From contig NZ_JAIWNC010000001.1 in NCBI RefSeq assembly GCF_020216025.1, positions 372,001-436,000 of the forward strand: DNA of 64,000 nt. The letters run 5' to 3'. Source of the DNA: Jidongwangia harbinensis (GTDB taxonomy: Bacteria > Actinomycetota > Actinomycetes > Mycobacteriales > Micromonosporaceae). The position numbers were made by a program, and so were the translations under genes. The notes below the pieces were generated by a model. The model saw only the letters and a program-made list of their open reading frames with translations. It was not told the origin of the DNA and ran no database searches. Shown here in pieces: positions 34,701 through 50,800 of the stretch. The stretch's first letter is position 1, and each line of letters starts with the position of its first letter.

Positions 34701-35978
34701 GCGCATTGGTGCCGCCGACGCCGAAGGAGCTGACCGCCGCCCGGCGCGGGTGGCCGGCGGCGGGCCAGTCCCGGGCGGTGCGCGGCAGGTAGAACGGCGA
34801 GGTGTCGAGCTTCAGCTCCGGGTTCGGGGTGTCCAGGTTGGCCAGCGGCGGTATCCGGCCGTGCTCCAGTGCCAGCGCGGCCCGCATCAGGCCGACCACG
34901 CCGGCCGCGGCGTCCAGGTGACCGAGGTTCGCCTTCGCCGAGCCGAGCGCGCAGAAGCCCACCCGGTCGGTGCCGGCCCGGAACGCCTCGGTGAGCGCCG
35001 CCACCTCGATCGGGTCGCCGAGCGGGGTGCCGGTGCCGTGCGCCTCGACGTACCCGATGGTCTCCGGCGGTGTTCCGGCGACGGCCTGGGCGGTGGCGAT
35101 CACCGCCAGCTGGCCGTCGACGCTCGGGGCGGTGAAGCTGATCGCGCCGGCGCCGTTGTTGTTCACCGCGGTGCCCCGGATGGTCGCCCGGATGTGATCG
35201 CGGTCGCGCAGCGCGTCGTCCAGCCGGCGCAGCACCACCACGCCGCAGCCGTACCCGGGAATGGTGCCGTCGGCGCTGGCGTCGAACGGCCGGCAGTGGC
35301 CGCCGGGTGACAGCAGTCCACCCTCGTGGGCCAGGTAGCCGGTGTGCAGCGGCACGTGCAGGCAGACCCCGCCGACCAGGGCCATGTCGCACTCGTACGC
35401 CAACAGCGCCTGCACCGCCAGGTGCGTGGCGACCAGCGACGTGGAGCACGCGGTCTGCACGGTCAGCGCCGGACCGGTCAGGTTCAGCAGGTACGCGGCC
35501 CGGGCGGCCAGGAAGTCCTTGTCGTTGAAGTTGCGCGCGTAGTACGCGGCCGGCGAACGCAGGAACCGGGGGTTGGTGAGCAGGTTCGCCGACAGGTACT
35601 TGTTCATGAAGCAGCCGGCGTACATCCCCACCGAGCCGGTGAAGCGCGCGGTGTCGTGCCCGGCGTCCTCCAGCGCCGACCAGGCGCACTCCAGGAACAC
35701 CCGGTGCTGCGGATCGAGTTGCTCCGCCTCGCCCGGCGTGAGGCCGAAGAAGCCGGCGTCGAACCGGTCCGCGCCGTCGATCACCGCCGCGGCCGGGACG
35801 TAGTCGGGATCGTCGACCAGGGCCGGGTCGTTGCCGGCCGCGACCAGTTCGCCGGCGGTGAACCGGCGGACCTGCTCGGTGCCGTCGCGTACGGTGCGCC
35901 AGAACTCGTCTACGGTGTCCGCGCCGGGCAGCCGGCAGGCCATCCCGGTCAGCGCGATCGGCATGGGCGTGTCGTCAC

Positions 35979-35982
<4 letters not shown>
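31741..35982 (-). CDS. PKS module KS-AT-ACP with C-terminal thioester reductase
   Basis: 1413 residues. KS (about 8-435) has Cys179 in TACSTSL, His315 in EAHGTGTPLGDP and His355 in KANLGHLD. AT (about 525-830) has Ser613 in GHSLGEY and His713 in VASHSAM, an atypical form that does not settle malonyl versus methylmalonyl. There is no KR, DH or ER. ACP Ser lies in ALGGHSFLAM (about 970). The TD (about 1060-1413) has the NAD(P)H loop LTGATGFLGA and the catalytic YSESKWV, so the chain leaves as an aldehyde or alcohol. A tandem-repeat linker joins AT and ACP. ATGA overlap with the NRPS upstream. Confidence 0.95.
33208..33357 (-). repeat. 30-bp tandem repeat coding the AT-ACP linker
   Basis: Five copies with a 30-bp period; the core GTCGCCGTCCGCAG recurs at 33217, 33247, 33277, 33307 and 33337 (plus-strand reading), with one or two changes in some units. 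Translated, it gives a 10-residue Asp/Gly-rich repeat such as ADGDGPRALS, a flexible hydrophilic linker. Confidence 0.85.
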
Positions 35983-40351
<4,369 letters not shown>

Positions 40352-40355
<4 letters not shown>

Positions 40356-43300
40356 CCGTCCACCTCCGCGGTCCGGGTGCCGGTGGGTCCGCGGTCGCCG
40401 CGGCCCGCGCCCGGGCCGTCCGTCTGCTCGAGTTCCCGGAGCAGGGCGGTGACCTCCGCGTCGGACAGTTCGTCGAGTCGGTCCAGCAGGTCACCGGCGT
40501 CCGGCCGGGCGGGGCCGGGTCTCCGGTCCGGCACGGGTGGGCCCGTGTCGACCAGGGCGGCGAGGGCGGCCAACTCCGGGCGCTGCAGGAAGTCGGCCAG
40601 CCGTACGTCCACGCCGAAGTCCTGTTCCACCTGGTTGATCAGGCGGGTGGCCAGGAGCGAGTGGCCGCCGAGCCGGAAGAAGTCGTCGGTGCGCCCGACG
40701 CGGTCCACGCCGATCAGGTCGGCCCAGATCCGGGCCAGGCGCTGCTCGGTGCCGGTGCCGGGCGGCACGTACCGGTCGTCCGGCCCGGTGGGCGCGGGCG
40801 TGGGCAGCGCGGCTCGGTCGAGCTTGCCGGTGGTGGTCAAGGGCAGCGCGTCCAGGGCCACCCAGACGTCCGGGATCAGGTGCGCGGGCAGGATTCCGCC
40901 GAGCCGCCGGGCGACCGCGTCCGTGCCGTCCGGGCCGGACAGCACCAGGTAGGCGACGAGGCGCTGGTGCCCGGGCGGGCCGGTGGGCAGGACGGCCGCG
41001 TCGGCCACGGCCGGATCGGCCCGCAGCGCCGTCCGGATCTCGCCCGGCTCGATCCGGAAACCGCGGATCTTGACCTGGTCGTCGGTGCGGCCGACGAAGT
41101 GCAGGGTGCCGTCGGCGCGCCAGCGCATCAGGTCGCCGGTGCGGTACATCCGGGCGCCGGCCGGCCCGAACGGGTCGGGCAGGAAACGTTCGGCGGTACG
41201 CCCGGGCCGGCCGAGGTAGCCGAGCGCCACCCCGGGCCCGCCGATGTACAGCTCGCCGACCACGCCGACCGGCACCGGGTCCAGCCGGTCGTCGAGCAGG
41301 TAGACCGGCGTGTTCGCCTCGCCCCGGCCGATCGGCACGCTGGCCTCGCCGTCCGGCAGCCCGGTGATCAGGTGGGAGGTGGCCAGGGTGGTGGTCTCGG
41401 TCGGGCCGTACAGGTTGAGCAGCCGGGCCGGGCCGGTGCCGGTGCCGCGGCGGGCCAGCAGCGTGCGGACCGCGCCGGCGTGTGCGGCCTCGCCGCCGAA
41501 CATCAGCGTGCGCAGGCCGTCGAACGTCTCCGGCCGTCCCGTCGCCACCTCGTTGAAGAGGGCGGTGGTGAGGAACAGCGTGTCGACGGACAGGGCGCGC
41601 AGGTGGTGCTCCAGCGCCGCCGGGTGCGGGAGGACGTCGGGCGGGATGACGCAGACCGTGCCGCCGCACAGCAGCGGGCCCCACAGCTCGAACAGGCTCG
41701 GATCGAAGATCGGATTGGTGGCGTGCCCGAACCGCAGGCCGGCCTCGAACCGGACGTAGCGGGTGCCGGAGAACAACCGCAACACCCCGCGGTGGGTCAG
41801 CGCGATCGGCTTGGGCCCGCCGGTGGAACCGGAGGTGAGGAAGACGTACGCGGCGGCGACCGGCGACGGTGGCGCCGTCGGCGGCAGGAGCGGATCGCCC
41901 GCCTCGGGGTGGTCGGCCTCCGGATCGTCGGCGTGGACCACCACGGCGGGCAGGGCGGTGCCGGCCGGGAGGTGAGCCGTTCCGGTGACCACCACCCGGA
42001 CGCCGGCCGCCGTGATCACCTGCGCCAGCCGGGCGGCGGGTGCGGCGACGTCCAGCGGTACGACGGTGGCGCCGAGCCGCAGCGTCGCCAGGTGCGCGGT
42101 GATGTGCGGCACGCCGCGCGGCAGCAGCACGCCGACCGCGGTGCCCGGTCCCACGCCGGCGCGCGCCAGCCGGCCGGCGAGCGCGTCGGCTCGCCCGGCC
42201 AGCTCCCGGTAGGACACCGCGACCTGCCGTCCGTCCCGGTCGAGGAGGGCCAGCGCGGGCGCGTCCGGGGCGGCCGCGACCTGCGCCGCGAACAGGGTGG
42301 GCAGGTCGCTGTCCACCGGGAACGGCGGGGCCGGCGCGTTCCACCCGTGCAGCACCTGGTCGCGTTCGGTGGCCGGCATCGCCGACAGCGCGCGCACCGG
42401 TTGCTGTGGTGCGCCGACGGCGTGGTCGAGCAGCGTCAGGTAGTGCGTGACCATCCGCTCGGCGGTGGCCCGGTCGAACAGCGCCGTGGCGTACTCCCAG
42501 ATCAGCGTGATCGAGTCGGCGCCGTCCCGGTGCGGGCGGCCGACCCGCTGCTCGGCGCGCGGAATGACCACGACGTTGAGGTCGGTCTTGGCCGAGCCGT
42601 TGTGCCGTTCGGTCACGGTCCCGCGCAGACCGCCGAACTCCAGGTCGGGCACGGCCGAGTCGTGGAAGCTGAACATCACGCCGAACAGCGGGTTGCGGGA
42701 CGCGTCGCGGGCCACGCCGAGGGCGTCGATCACCCGGTCCAGCGGTACGTCCTGCCAGGCGGCGGCGTCCACCACGGTGTCCTGTGCCCGGCGGGCCAGC
42801 TCGGCGAGTCCGGCGTCGCCGGAGACGTCCAGGCGCAGCGGGAGCGTGTTGACGACCATCCCGATCATCCGTTCCAGCTCGGCGGCCCGCCGGTTCGCGA
42901 AGCCCGCGCCGATGACCAGGTCGGTCTGCCGGGTGTACCGGCGCAGCAGCGCGCCGAACCCGGCGAGCATGACGGCGTAGAGCGTCACGCCGTGCCGCCG
43001 GGCGAACCGCCGTAACCCGGCGGCCAGTTCGGCGGGCAGGTCGCGCCGCACGGCATCGCCCTGGAACGTCTGCCGCGGCGGGCGTGGCCGGTCGGTGGGG
43101 AGGTCCAGGGCCTGCGGTACGCCGGCGAGCCGGCCGGTCCAGTGGGCGACGTGCCGGTGCAGCGTCTCGCCGCGCATCCGGCCGCGCTGCCACATCGCGA
43201 AGTCGCCGTACTGGATCGGCGGTGCCGGCAGCGTAACCGGCCGGCCGTCGCGCAGCGCCGGATACAGGTGCTCGATCTCGCCCAGCAGCACCGCGAACGA

Positions 43301-45478
43301 CCATCCGTCGTGGACGAAGTGGTGTTCGACCTGCACCAGCATGTGGTCGTCGGCGGCCAGCCGCAGCAGTGTCCAGCGGGCCAGCGGCGGCCGGGTCAGG
43401 TCGAACGGGGCGCGCAGAGCCTCGGCCACCAGCCGCTCCGCCTCGGCCCGCCGTTGCCGCGGCGGTATGCCGGTCAGGTCCCGCACCGGCATCGTCACCG
43501 GCATCGGCGGCAGCACCCGCTGCACTCCCCGGCCGTCATGGTCGACGAACGCGGTGCGCAGGATCTCGTGCCGCCGGACGATCTCGCTCAGCGTGGCGTG
43601 CAGCGCGCCCGCGTCCAACGGGCCGGTCAGCCGGATCGTCATCTGGGTGTTGTAGGCGAGGTTGCCCGGCGCCAGCCGTTCCAGGAACCACACCCGTTCC
43701 TGCGGGAACGACAGCGGCAGGTAGCGGTCCCGGTTGGTCGGGCACACCGGCGGCAGCACCGGCGCCGCGGTCCCGGTGGCCGCCAGCGCGGCGAGTCCGG
43801 CGACGGTCGGTGCCGCGAAGATGTCCGGCAGCGGTATCTCCACTCCCAGCGCGGCCCGGATCCGGGCCGCGAGCCGGCCGACCAGCAGGGAATGGCCGCC
43901 GAGCGAGAGGAAGCTGTCGTCACGGCCGGGTTCGACGCCGCCGAGCAGGTCGGACATCAGGCCGGCGATGGTGCGTTCCACGTCGTTGCGCGGCGCCCGG
44001 TGTCCGGCGCCGGCCGCCGTGGTCCCGACCGGCGGCAGCGCCTCCCGGTCGATCTTGCCGCTGGCGGTGAGCGGCATCCGGGGCAGGACGACCAGCGCGG
44101 CCGGCACCATGTAGCCGGGCAGCATGCCGGCCAGCACCGCGCGCAGCTCCACCGGATCGACGCCGGCCCCGGTGACGTACCCGGCCAGCACCTCGTCGCC
44201 GGCGTCACCGGACGGGCCGGGCCGCACCACGGCGACCGCGTCGTGCACCGACGGGTGTTCGCGCAACCGGGCCGCGATCTCCTCCAGCTCGACCCGGTGG
44301 CCGCGCACCTTGACCTGGTGGTCGATCCGCCCGAGGAACTCCAGTTGACCGTCGGCCAGGCGGCGGACCAGGTCGCCGGTGCGGTAGACGCGCGCGCCCG
44401 GCGGGCCGTCCGCGTCCGGCACGAACCGCTCGGCGGTCAGCCGGTAGCGGTTCAGGTAGCCGCGCCCCACTCCGACGCCGCCGACGGCCAACTCGCCGGC
44501 CGCCGAGTCCGGTACCGGCCGCAGGTCCGGACCGAGCACCACGGCACGCAGCCCGGGCAGGGGCCGGCCGATCGGCGGGCGGGTGCCGTCGTCGCCGTCG
44601 ATGTCCGCCTCGGTGGCGATCACCGTGGTCTCCGACGGCCCGTAGGCGTTGATCAGCCGGCGGCCCGCCGCCCAGCGCGCCGCGACCTGCCCGGACAGCG
44701 CCTCGCCGCCGCTGAGCAGCACCCGCAGGGCGGGCAGATCGGTCACCGGCAGCATGGCCAGCACGGACGGCGGCAGCAGCGCGTGCGTCACGGCGGCTCC
44801 GCGCAGCCGGGCGACGAGCCGTTCGCCGTCCAGCCGCTCGGCGGCCGAGGCGATGACGAGCGTGCCGCCGACCGCCAGCGTGCACGCGATCTCGAAGACC
44901 GACGCGTCGAACGCCGGGGTGGCGAACTGCAGCATCCGGGTGTCGGTGCCCAGGCCGAGCGCGGCCTCCTGGGTGGCGATGAGGTTCGCCAGCCCGGCCT
45001 GGGTGAGCACCACGCCCTTGGGCCGGCCGGTGGAGCCGGAGGTGTAGATGCAGTAGGCGGCCTCGCCGGGCGGGACCACCACCGGCGGGAACGCACCGGT
45101 GGGCGCCGCCGCGGCCGGATCGATGCGGATCACCGGCTCGTCGCCGAGGTCGGCGAGGCCGTCGGTGATCACCGCCGCCGCGTCCGCGTCGCGCAGGCAG
45201 TAGCGCAGGCGCTCGGCCGGGTGCTCCGGGTCCAGCGGCAGCCAGGCCGCGCCCGCCCGGGCCACCGCCAGGATCGCGACGACGGCGTCCGGGCCCCGCC
45301 GGAGCGCCACTCCGACGATCGCGCCCGGCCCGGCGCCGGCCGCGCGCAGCCGTACCGCCAGCGCTGCGCTGGCCCGGTCCAGCTGCGGATAGGTGAGACG
45401 GTCCGGGCCGTACTCGACGGCCGTTCCGGCGCCCGCGGCGACCTGCGCGGCGAACCTCTGCGCGAACGCGGCGCTCAC
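40352..45478 (-). CDS. NRPS initiation and extension modules A-PCP-C-A-PCP
   Basis: 1708 residues. A1 (about 5-490; [28 protein letters not shown]) opens the protein without a condensation domain, so it is the loading module. PCP1 Ser in [10 protein letters not shown] (about 526). C domain with HHFVHDGW (about 720). A2 (about 1075-1555; [28 protein letters not shown]). PCP2 Ser in [10 protein letters not shown] (about 1600), then a short C-terminal docking-like helix [20 protein letters not shown]. The pocket residues read DAFLLGAVIK (A1, aliphatic-looking) and DPFFMGLTLK (A2, hydrophobic); I cannot assign either. GTG start, 4-bp overlap upstream and downstream. Confidence 0.93.
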
Positions 45479-46320
45479 CGTGCCTCCCCCGCCTCGACGG
45501 TCCGGCGCGGCGCCGCATGCGGCACGAACGACCAGGTCGATCCGTCCAGAGTGGAGGATGGGCCGAAGGCCCGTGGTGGCGTGACCGGCCGGCGCAGGAC
45601 GAGGTCGACCGCGGTGACGCCCTCCGCCGCGGTGTCGTCGGCGACCAGGCGCAGCAGGCTGTCCGGGCCGCGCAACGCGATCTCGCCGGCCGTACCGGCG
45701 TCGGTGTATCCCAGCGCCCGCAGCACCGCCGCCAGCCGGGCGGTCCGCGCGGGCGTCAGCCGCAGCGTCACACCGCTCACGTCGACCAGCGCGAGGCCGG
45801 GATCCGGCGGTCCGCCGAGCGCGGCGTCCAGGTAACCGGACCGGGCCAGGGTCCCGTCGTCGCCGCGCCGGGCACCGACCCGGTCGAAGTACTCACCGGC
45901 GACCTCGGCCAGCATCAGCCGGATGCCGTGGTCGCCGTCCAGCTCCGGCTCCAGCAGGTGGTACCAGGGCCGCGAACCCGCACCGGGCACGTCCCGGTGA
46001 ACCAGTTCGGAGCGGGCCGGCAGACCGGCGGCGGCGAGCCGGTCGCGCGCCTGCCGGAGGGTGCCCGGCCGCTCGAAGGACAGCGAAAGCCCCGCGCACA
46101 GGCCGGGGAACGGCGGTGCCGACGCCGGAAAGAACTCCACGATGGTGTTGCTGCCGGCGACGCCGACCCCGGCGTAGGTGCCGGCGATCGAGCTGGTCAG
46201 GCGCTTGAGCTTGACCCGGGCGAAGTCCTCGCGCAGGAACGACGAGCCGGCCACCGCGGCGTAGGCGTCGTCGTCGAGGACCAGGAACACGTGGTCGAAG
46301 AGCGGGGCGGTGCCGGTCAC
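45475..46320 (-). CDS. DUF5829/VOC-like protein inside the biosynthetic operon
   Basis: 281 residues from GTG 46320, which overlaps the P450 stop. The start [19 protein letters not shown] and the following SFLREDF, then [18 protein letters not shown], are the pattern of DUF5829, a glyoxalase-fold-like family; a second half with [12 protein letters not shown] repeats the fold. Enzymatic role unknown; VOC proteins in such clusters serve in resistance or as tailoring enzymes. Coupled translation indicates a dedicated role in the pathway. Confidence 0.7.
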   Translation of the reverse strand: MTGTAPLFDHVFLVLDDDAYAAVAGSSFLREDFARVKLKRLTSSIAGTYAGVGVAGSNTIVEFFPASAPPFPGLCAGLSLSFERPGTLRQARDRLAAAGLPARSELVHRDVPGAGSRPWYHLLEPELDGDHGIRLMLAEVAGEYFDRVGARRGDDGTLARSGYLDAALGGPPDPGLALVDVSGVTLRLTPARTARLAAVLRALGYTDAGTAGEIALRGPDSLLRLVADDTAAEGVTAVDLVLRRPVTPPRAFGPSSTLDGSTWSFVPHAAPRRTVEAGEAR

Positions 46321-47606
46321 GGTCGGTTCCTCCGGTGGTCGTCGTGGTACCGCAGCGGCAGCGTCCGCAGCAGGCGCAGCGATCCGGTGGGGGTCCACTG
46401 CGCCGGGCCGGCGGGCCGGGGCCGGTCGAGCCGGCGCAGCAGCGCACCGATCGCCACCTCGCCCTCGGCCAGCGCCAGCGGCGCCCCGAAGCAGGTGTGG
46501 ATGCCGGCGCTGAAGCTGAGGTGCGGGCGCCGCCGGCGGGTGATGTCGAACCGGTCCGGCTGCTCGTGCGCGGCCGGGTCGCGGTTGGCGGCGGCGAGCA
46601 TCGCGAGCACCGAGTCACCGGCCCGGACGGTACGTCCGCCGAGCGGCACGTCGGCCACCGCCACCCGGTTGGTCATCTGCAGCGGCGGCTCGAACCGCAG
46701 GGCCTCCGTGACGGCACCGGCGAGCAGGCCGTCGTCGGCGCGCAGCGCGGCGAGCTGGTCCGGGTGCGCCAGCAGCAGGCGCACGGCGCTCGACACCAGC
46801 GCGGTCATGGTGTGCAGGCCGGCCGCCGCGTACAGCACGAAGAGCAGGTTGGCGTGCAGTTCCTCGTCGCTGACGAAGTGGCCGCCCTCCCGGGCCAGGC
46901 GCATGTCGTCGATGAGGTCGCCGGTGGGCCGGCGGCGGCGCTCGGCGACCAGCTCGGCCAGGCGGTCCCGGGCGGCGGTCGCGGCCTCGCTGGCCCGCGC
47001 CCAGACCGGCAGCGGGGTACGGGTGCCGACCGCGCGCATCGGCGCCGACCAGCGCGCGAAGTCCGGCCAGTCCGCCCGCGGGATGCCCATGATGTCGCAG
47101 ATGACGTGGAACGGCAGGCGCGCGGCGTAGTCGGCGACCACGTCGATCTCGCCGCCGCCGGGCCGGAGAATCTCGTCCAGCAGACCGTCGGCCAGCGTGG
47201 TCATCCGGTCCCGGCGGGCCTGGACCGCGCCGGTCGTGAAGTGCGGCCACAGCACGCCGTGCAGCCGGGTGTGATCGGGTGGGTCCCGGTGGGCGATCCA
47301 CTGCTGGCCGATCAGCAGGTACGGTCGCGCCTCCTCCGGGATCGCGTCGGCGGCCGGTTGCGCGCCGGCCCGGGCGCCGGCCCGGCGGGCCTTTCCGAAG
47401 CGCGGATCGCGCAGCACGGTGAGTGCGTCGGCGTGACCGAACACGTACCAGGCGCCCGGATATCCGACCAGCGCCGGCAGGCCCCAGTGGACCGGCTCGG
47501 CCGCACGGTACCGGGCGTAGACCGGGTACGGGTCGCTCAGCAGCGCGGGATCGGAGGGGTCGAAGGGCGACAGCTGGCCGGTGGCCGTCGCCACCGCCTC
47601 ACTCAT
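46317..47606 (-). CDS. Cytochrome P450, tailoring oxidase
   Basis: 429 residues, the normal bacterial P450 size. Heme ligand Cys372 in FSAGIHTCFG; I-helix AAAGLHTMTA with the acid-alcohol pair region reduced to Gly-Leu-His-Thr; ExxR in EALRFEPP. ATG 47606 lies inside the mbtH gene end (8-bp overlap). It probably hydroxylates or cross-links the peptide or a precursor amino acid; its place beside mbtH suggests action on a carrier-bound residue. No ferredoxin is encoded here. Confidence 0.95.
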   Translation of the reverse strand: MSEAVATATGQLSPFDPSDPALLSDPYPVYARYRAAEPVHWGLPALVGYPGAWYVFGHADALTVLRDPRFGKARRAGARAGAQPAADAIPEEARPYLLIGQQWIAHRDPPDHTRLHGVLWPHFTTGAVQARRDRMTTLADGLLDEILRPGGGEIDVVADYAARLPFHVICDIMGIPRADWPDFARWSAPMRAVGTRTPLPVWARASEAATAARDRLAELVAERRRRPTGDLIDDMRLAREGGHFVSDEELHANLLFVLYAAAGLHTMTALVSSAVRLLLAHPDQLAALRADDGLLAGAVTEALRFEPPLQMTNRVAVADVPLGGRTVRAGDSVLAMLAAANRDPAAHEQPDRFDITRRRRPHLSFSAGIHTCFGAPLALAEGEVAIGALLRRLDRPRPAGPAQWTPTGSLRLLRTLPLRYHDDHRRNRP

Positions 47607-47814
47607 CGCCGCCCGCCGCCGCTGCCTCGGACGCCCGGCGCAGGCTCGCCGGGCGCAGATCCGTCCACACCTGGTCGATGTACGCGAGGCAGCGCTCCCG
47701 TTCACCCGCCACGCCGGTCCGGTGCCACCCGGCCGGCGGCGGCCGGTCCGCCGGCCAGATCGAGTACTGTTCCTCGTCGTTGCGGACCACGTGGAATTCG
47801 GCGATGGCGTCCAT
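47599..47814 (-). CDS. mbtH: MbtH-family NRPS chaperone, first gene of the operon
   Basis: 71 residues with the family signature: NDEEQYSIWP, PAGWHRTG and VWTDLRPASL. MbtH proteins bind adenylation domains and are needed for their folding or activity; the partner here would be one or more of the three A domains downstream. ATG 47814 lies 20 bp after the SARP-type repeats, so the message may be leaderless. Confidence 0.95.
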   Translation of the reverse strand: MDAIAEFHVVRNDEEQYSIWPADRPPPAGWHRTGVAGERERCLAYIDQVWTDLRPASLRRASEAAAAGGDE

Positions 47815-47833
47815 GGCGGCGAGCGTCCCAGGG

Positions 47834-47866
47834 GCCGCTGTGGCGGCACTGTAACGGCGCTGTGGT
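47834..47866 (-). promoter_or_regulatory. SARP-type triple direct repeat, 11-bp period
   Basis: Three consecutive 11-mers on the plus strand: GCCGCTGTGGC, GGCACTGTAAC, GGCGCTGTGGT, with CTGT exactly every 11 bp (38, 49, 60 past 47800). SARP regulators bind heptamer repeats on one helix face about 8 bp before the -10. Here a weak GACGCT box fits, predicting a start near 47815. The SARP gene is directly upstream. Confidence 0.65.
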
Positions 47867-47893
47867 CACCGCCCCGCCCGGTCGCGGACCGGG

Positions 47894-50800
47894 TCAGGAC
47901 ACCTCGGCGAGGCGAGCCGCCAGGGGTACGGCGTCCGGCGCGCCCAGGCCCTGCAGGATGTCCAGCGCCTCCCGCCAGGCCGCCGCCGCCTCGTCGGGCG
48001 TGCCCGCCGCGGCCGCCGTGTCGCCGCGGCCGACCAGCGCCCGGGCGAGCGGGCCCGGCATGTCCAGCCGCCGGAAGACGGCCTCGGCGCCGGCCAGGTG
48101 GGTGCCGGACTCCGGCAGACGACCACAGGTGCGGTACGCCGTGCCGAGCAGCAACAGGCTCATGCCCTCGGCGTACGCGTCGGCGATCCGCCGGGCGAGC
48201 GCCAGGCCCTGGTGCAGCGTGGCGATCGCGCGGTCGTCCCGGCCGGTCCGCATCTGCAACTGGCCCAGCGCCACCGTCCCGTACACCTCGCCGTTGCCGA
48301 AGCCGACCTGGCGGCTGCGGCGCACCGCGGTGTCCAGCGCGGCCTCCGCCTCGTCCGACCGGCCCAGCGCGCCGTAGGCGATGCCGAGATCACAGTGCAG
48401 GATCGCCTCGTTCAGGCTGTCCCCCACCTGCCCGTAGCGCCGCAGCGCCTCGACGTAGCAACCGGCCGCCTCGCCGACCCGCCCCTGCTCGTAGTGCACC
48501 GCGCCGAGACTGTGCCAGGCGACCGCCTCGTCGGCCGGAGCCCGGTGGCCGGACAGCAGGGCGAGCGACCGCTCGGCGCTGACCCGGGCGGCGTCGCGAC
48601 GGCCGAGGGACCGTTCGCAGACACCGAAGGCGGCGAGCGCCCAGCCCTCGCCGCGGCGGTCGCCGTGCTCGCGGAACAGCTCGGCCGCGCGGCTCAGATG
48701 GCGCAGCGCCGGGCGGTGCCGGTCCTGCACCGAATAGAACTCGCCCAGGTTGTGGCGGGCCGCGGCCAGCCCGGCCGGGTCGTGGCCACGCCGGGTGGCG
48801 GCCACGGCCACGATCCCGGTGGTACGCCAGTCCTCGATGTGGTTGTGCAGTTGGCAGAACCGCGACAGGGACAGCGCCAGGTCCCAGGCCAGCGGGTCCC
48901 AGCCGTGCGCGGCGGCGTGCAGCACGGCCGCGACCAGCGTGGCCCGCTCGGCCTCGAACCAGCGCAGCGGCTCGCCCACGTCCAGGTCCCGGAGCAGGCC
49001 GGCCAGCGGGCGGCGGGGCGAGCGGCTGTACGCGAGCCGCGGCGTGCGCCGCAGCCGCAGGTCCATCTCCTCGGCGACGGTCAGACAGGCGGTGTACGCC
49101 CGGCGCAGCGCCGCCTCGCGGACCGCGGCCTGGTCCGCGCGGCTGGACAGTTGCCGGGCGTACCAGCGCACCAGTTGGTGGAAGCGATAGCGCGGCAGGC
49201 CGGCGCGGGCGGTGGGTGCGACGCTCAGCAGCCGTGCCTGGACCAGCGCGTCGATGGTGTCCTCGATGTCGGCGGCCGGGCGGTCCAGCACGGCGCCGGC
49301 CAGCCAGGCGGCGAAGTCGGGCACCTCCAGCGCCGCGAGCAGCCGCATCGCCGCCCGCTGCTCCGGACTGATCGCCTGGTAGCTGAGGTCCAGCCCGCGG
49401 GTGACCGCGGCGTCCGGGCCGTTGAGCACCTGCAGGCGCCGCCGTTCGTCGCCGAGCCGGCGGGCCACCCAGGCGAATCCACGGTGCGGGTGGCCGGCCA
49501 GGCGGCTGCCGACCACCCGGAGGGCGAGCGGCAGCCCGTCGAGCAGCGCCACGACGCGCGCGGTCTCCGCGGGCTCCCGCGCGGTGCGCGCCTGGCCGAC
49601 GACGCGCCGCAGCAGGTCGGTGGACTCGGCCGCGGAGAGCCGGTACAGCTCGACCGCGGGGTGCGGTCCGATCCCGGGCATCGGCGCGCGGCTGGTGATC
49701 AGCACCGCGCAGCTCGACGACCCGGGCAGCAGCGCGCGCACCTGCTCGGCACCGGCGACGTTGTCCAGCACCAGCAGTACCCGCTTGCCGGCCAGCAGGG
49801 AACGCAGCATCGAGGACCGGGCGCCGGCCTGGGGCGGCACCGACGGCATCGGTACGCCGAAGCCCACCAGGAGCTGGCCGAGCGCGTCCGCCGGGTCCAC
49901 CGGCCGGGTCTCGCCGCCGAGGAGGTCGATGTACATGGCGCCGTCCGGGAAGTTCCCGGCGACCCGGTGCGCCACGTGTACGGCCAGGGCGCTCTTGCCG
50001 ATGCCGGGATCACCGGTGATCGCCGCGACCGCCGGGTAGGCGCCGTCCGGGTGGTCGCCCAGCATCCGCACCAGCGTCTCGCCGGCGCCCGCGCGGCCGA
50101 CGAAGTCCGGCAGGTCGGGCGGCAGCTGGAACGGTCTGGGTGGCTGCGGGCGCGGCGGGGTGCGGATGCCGATCTCCGGCGGGTCCGGCTCGCCCCGGCC
50201 CGGCACACCGGGACCCGGCTCCAGCGGGCGCCGGTTGAGGATCGTGTGCTCCAGCTCGGACAGCCACGGTCCGGGGTCGAGACCCAGTTCGTCGCAGAGC
50301 GTACGGCGCAGCTGCCGGCAGTGACCGAGAGCGTCGGCGGCCCGGCCCAGGCCGTAGAGCGCCTCGATCAGCAGCCCGTTGACCTCCTCGTCGAACGGAT
50401 GCGCGGCGGCCAGCGTGGTCAGCTCGCCGATGATCGCGGCGCCGTCGCCGAGGACCAGGTCGGCGCGCAGCCGGGCCACCAGGCCGACGTGCCGCAACTG
50501 GGTGAGCCGGGCGACCTCGGCGTCGATCGCCGCGCTCGACGCGACGTCGCCGTAGGGCGCCGCGTGCCACATGTTCATCGCGTTGCCGAGCTGGGCGCGG
50601 GCCGCCGGATAGTCCCGGTCGGCGAGGCTGGCCCGGCCGTCCGCGATCCACCGGGCGAACTCGGTGGCGTCGAGTTCACCGGGAGCCACGGTGATCCGGT
50701 AGCCGTACGTGTCCCAGGCCAGCGGCCCCGCGTCCGCCGGAAGCGTGCGGCGCAGCTGGGACACGTACCACTGCAGAACGTTGCGCGCCGTGCGTGGCGG

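Noticed and set aside
45475..46320. DUF5829-like protein as a second thioesterase or condensation enzyme
   Set aside because: No Ser-His-Asp elbow and no HHxxxDG motif; the fold signs point to a VOC-like protein.
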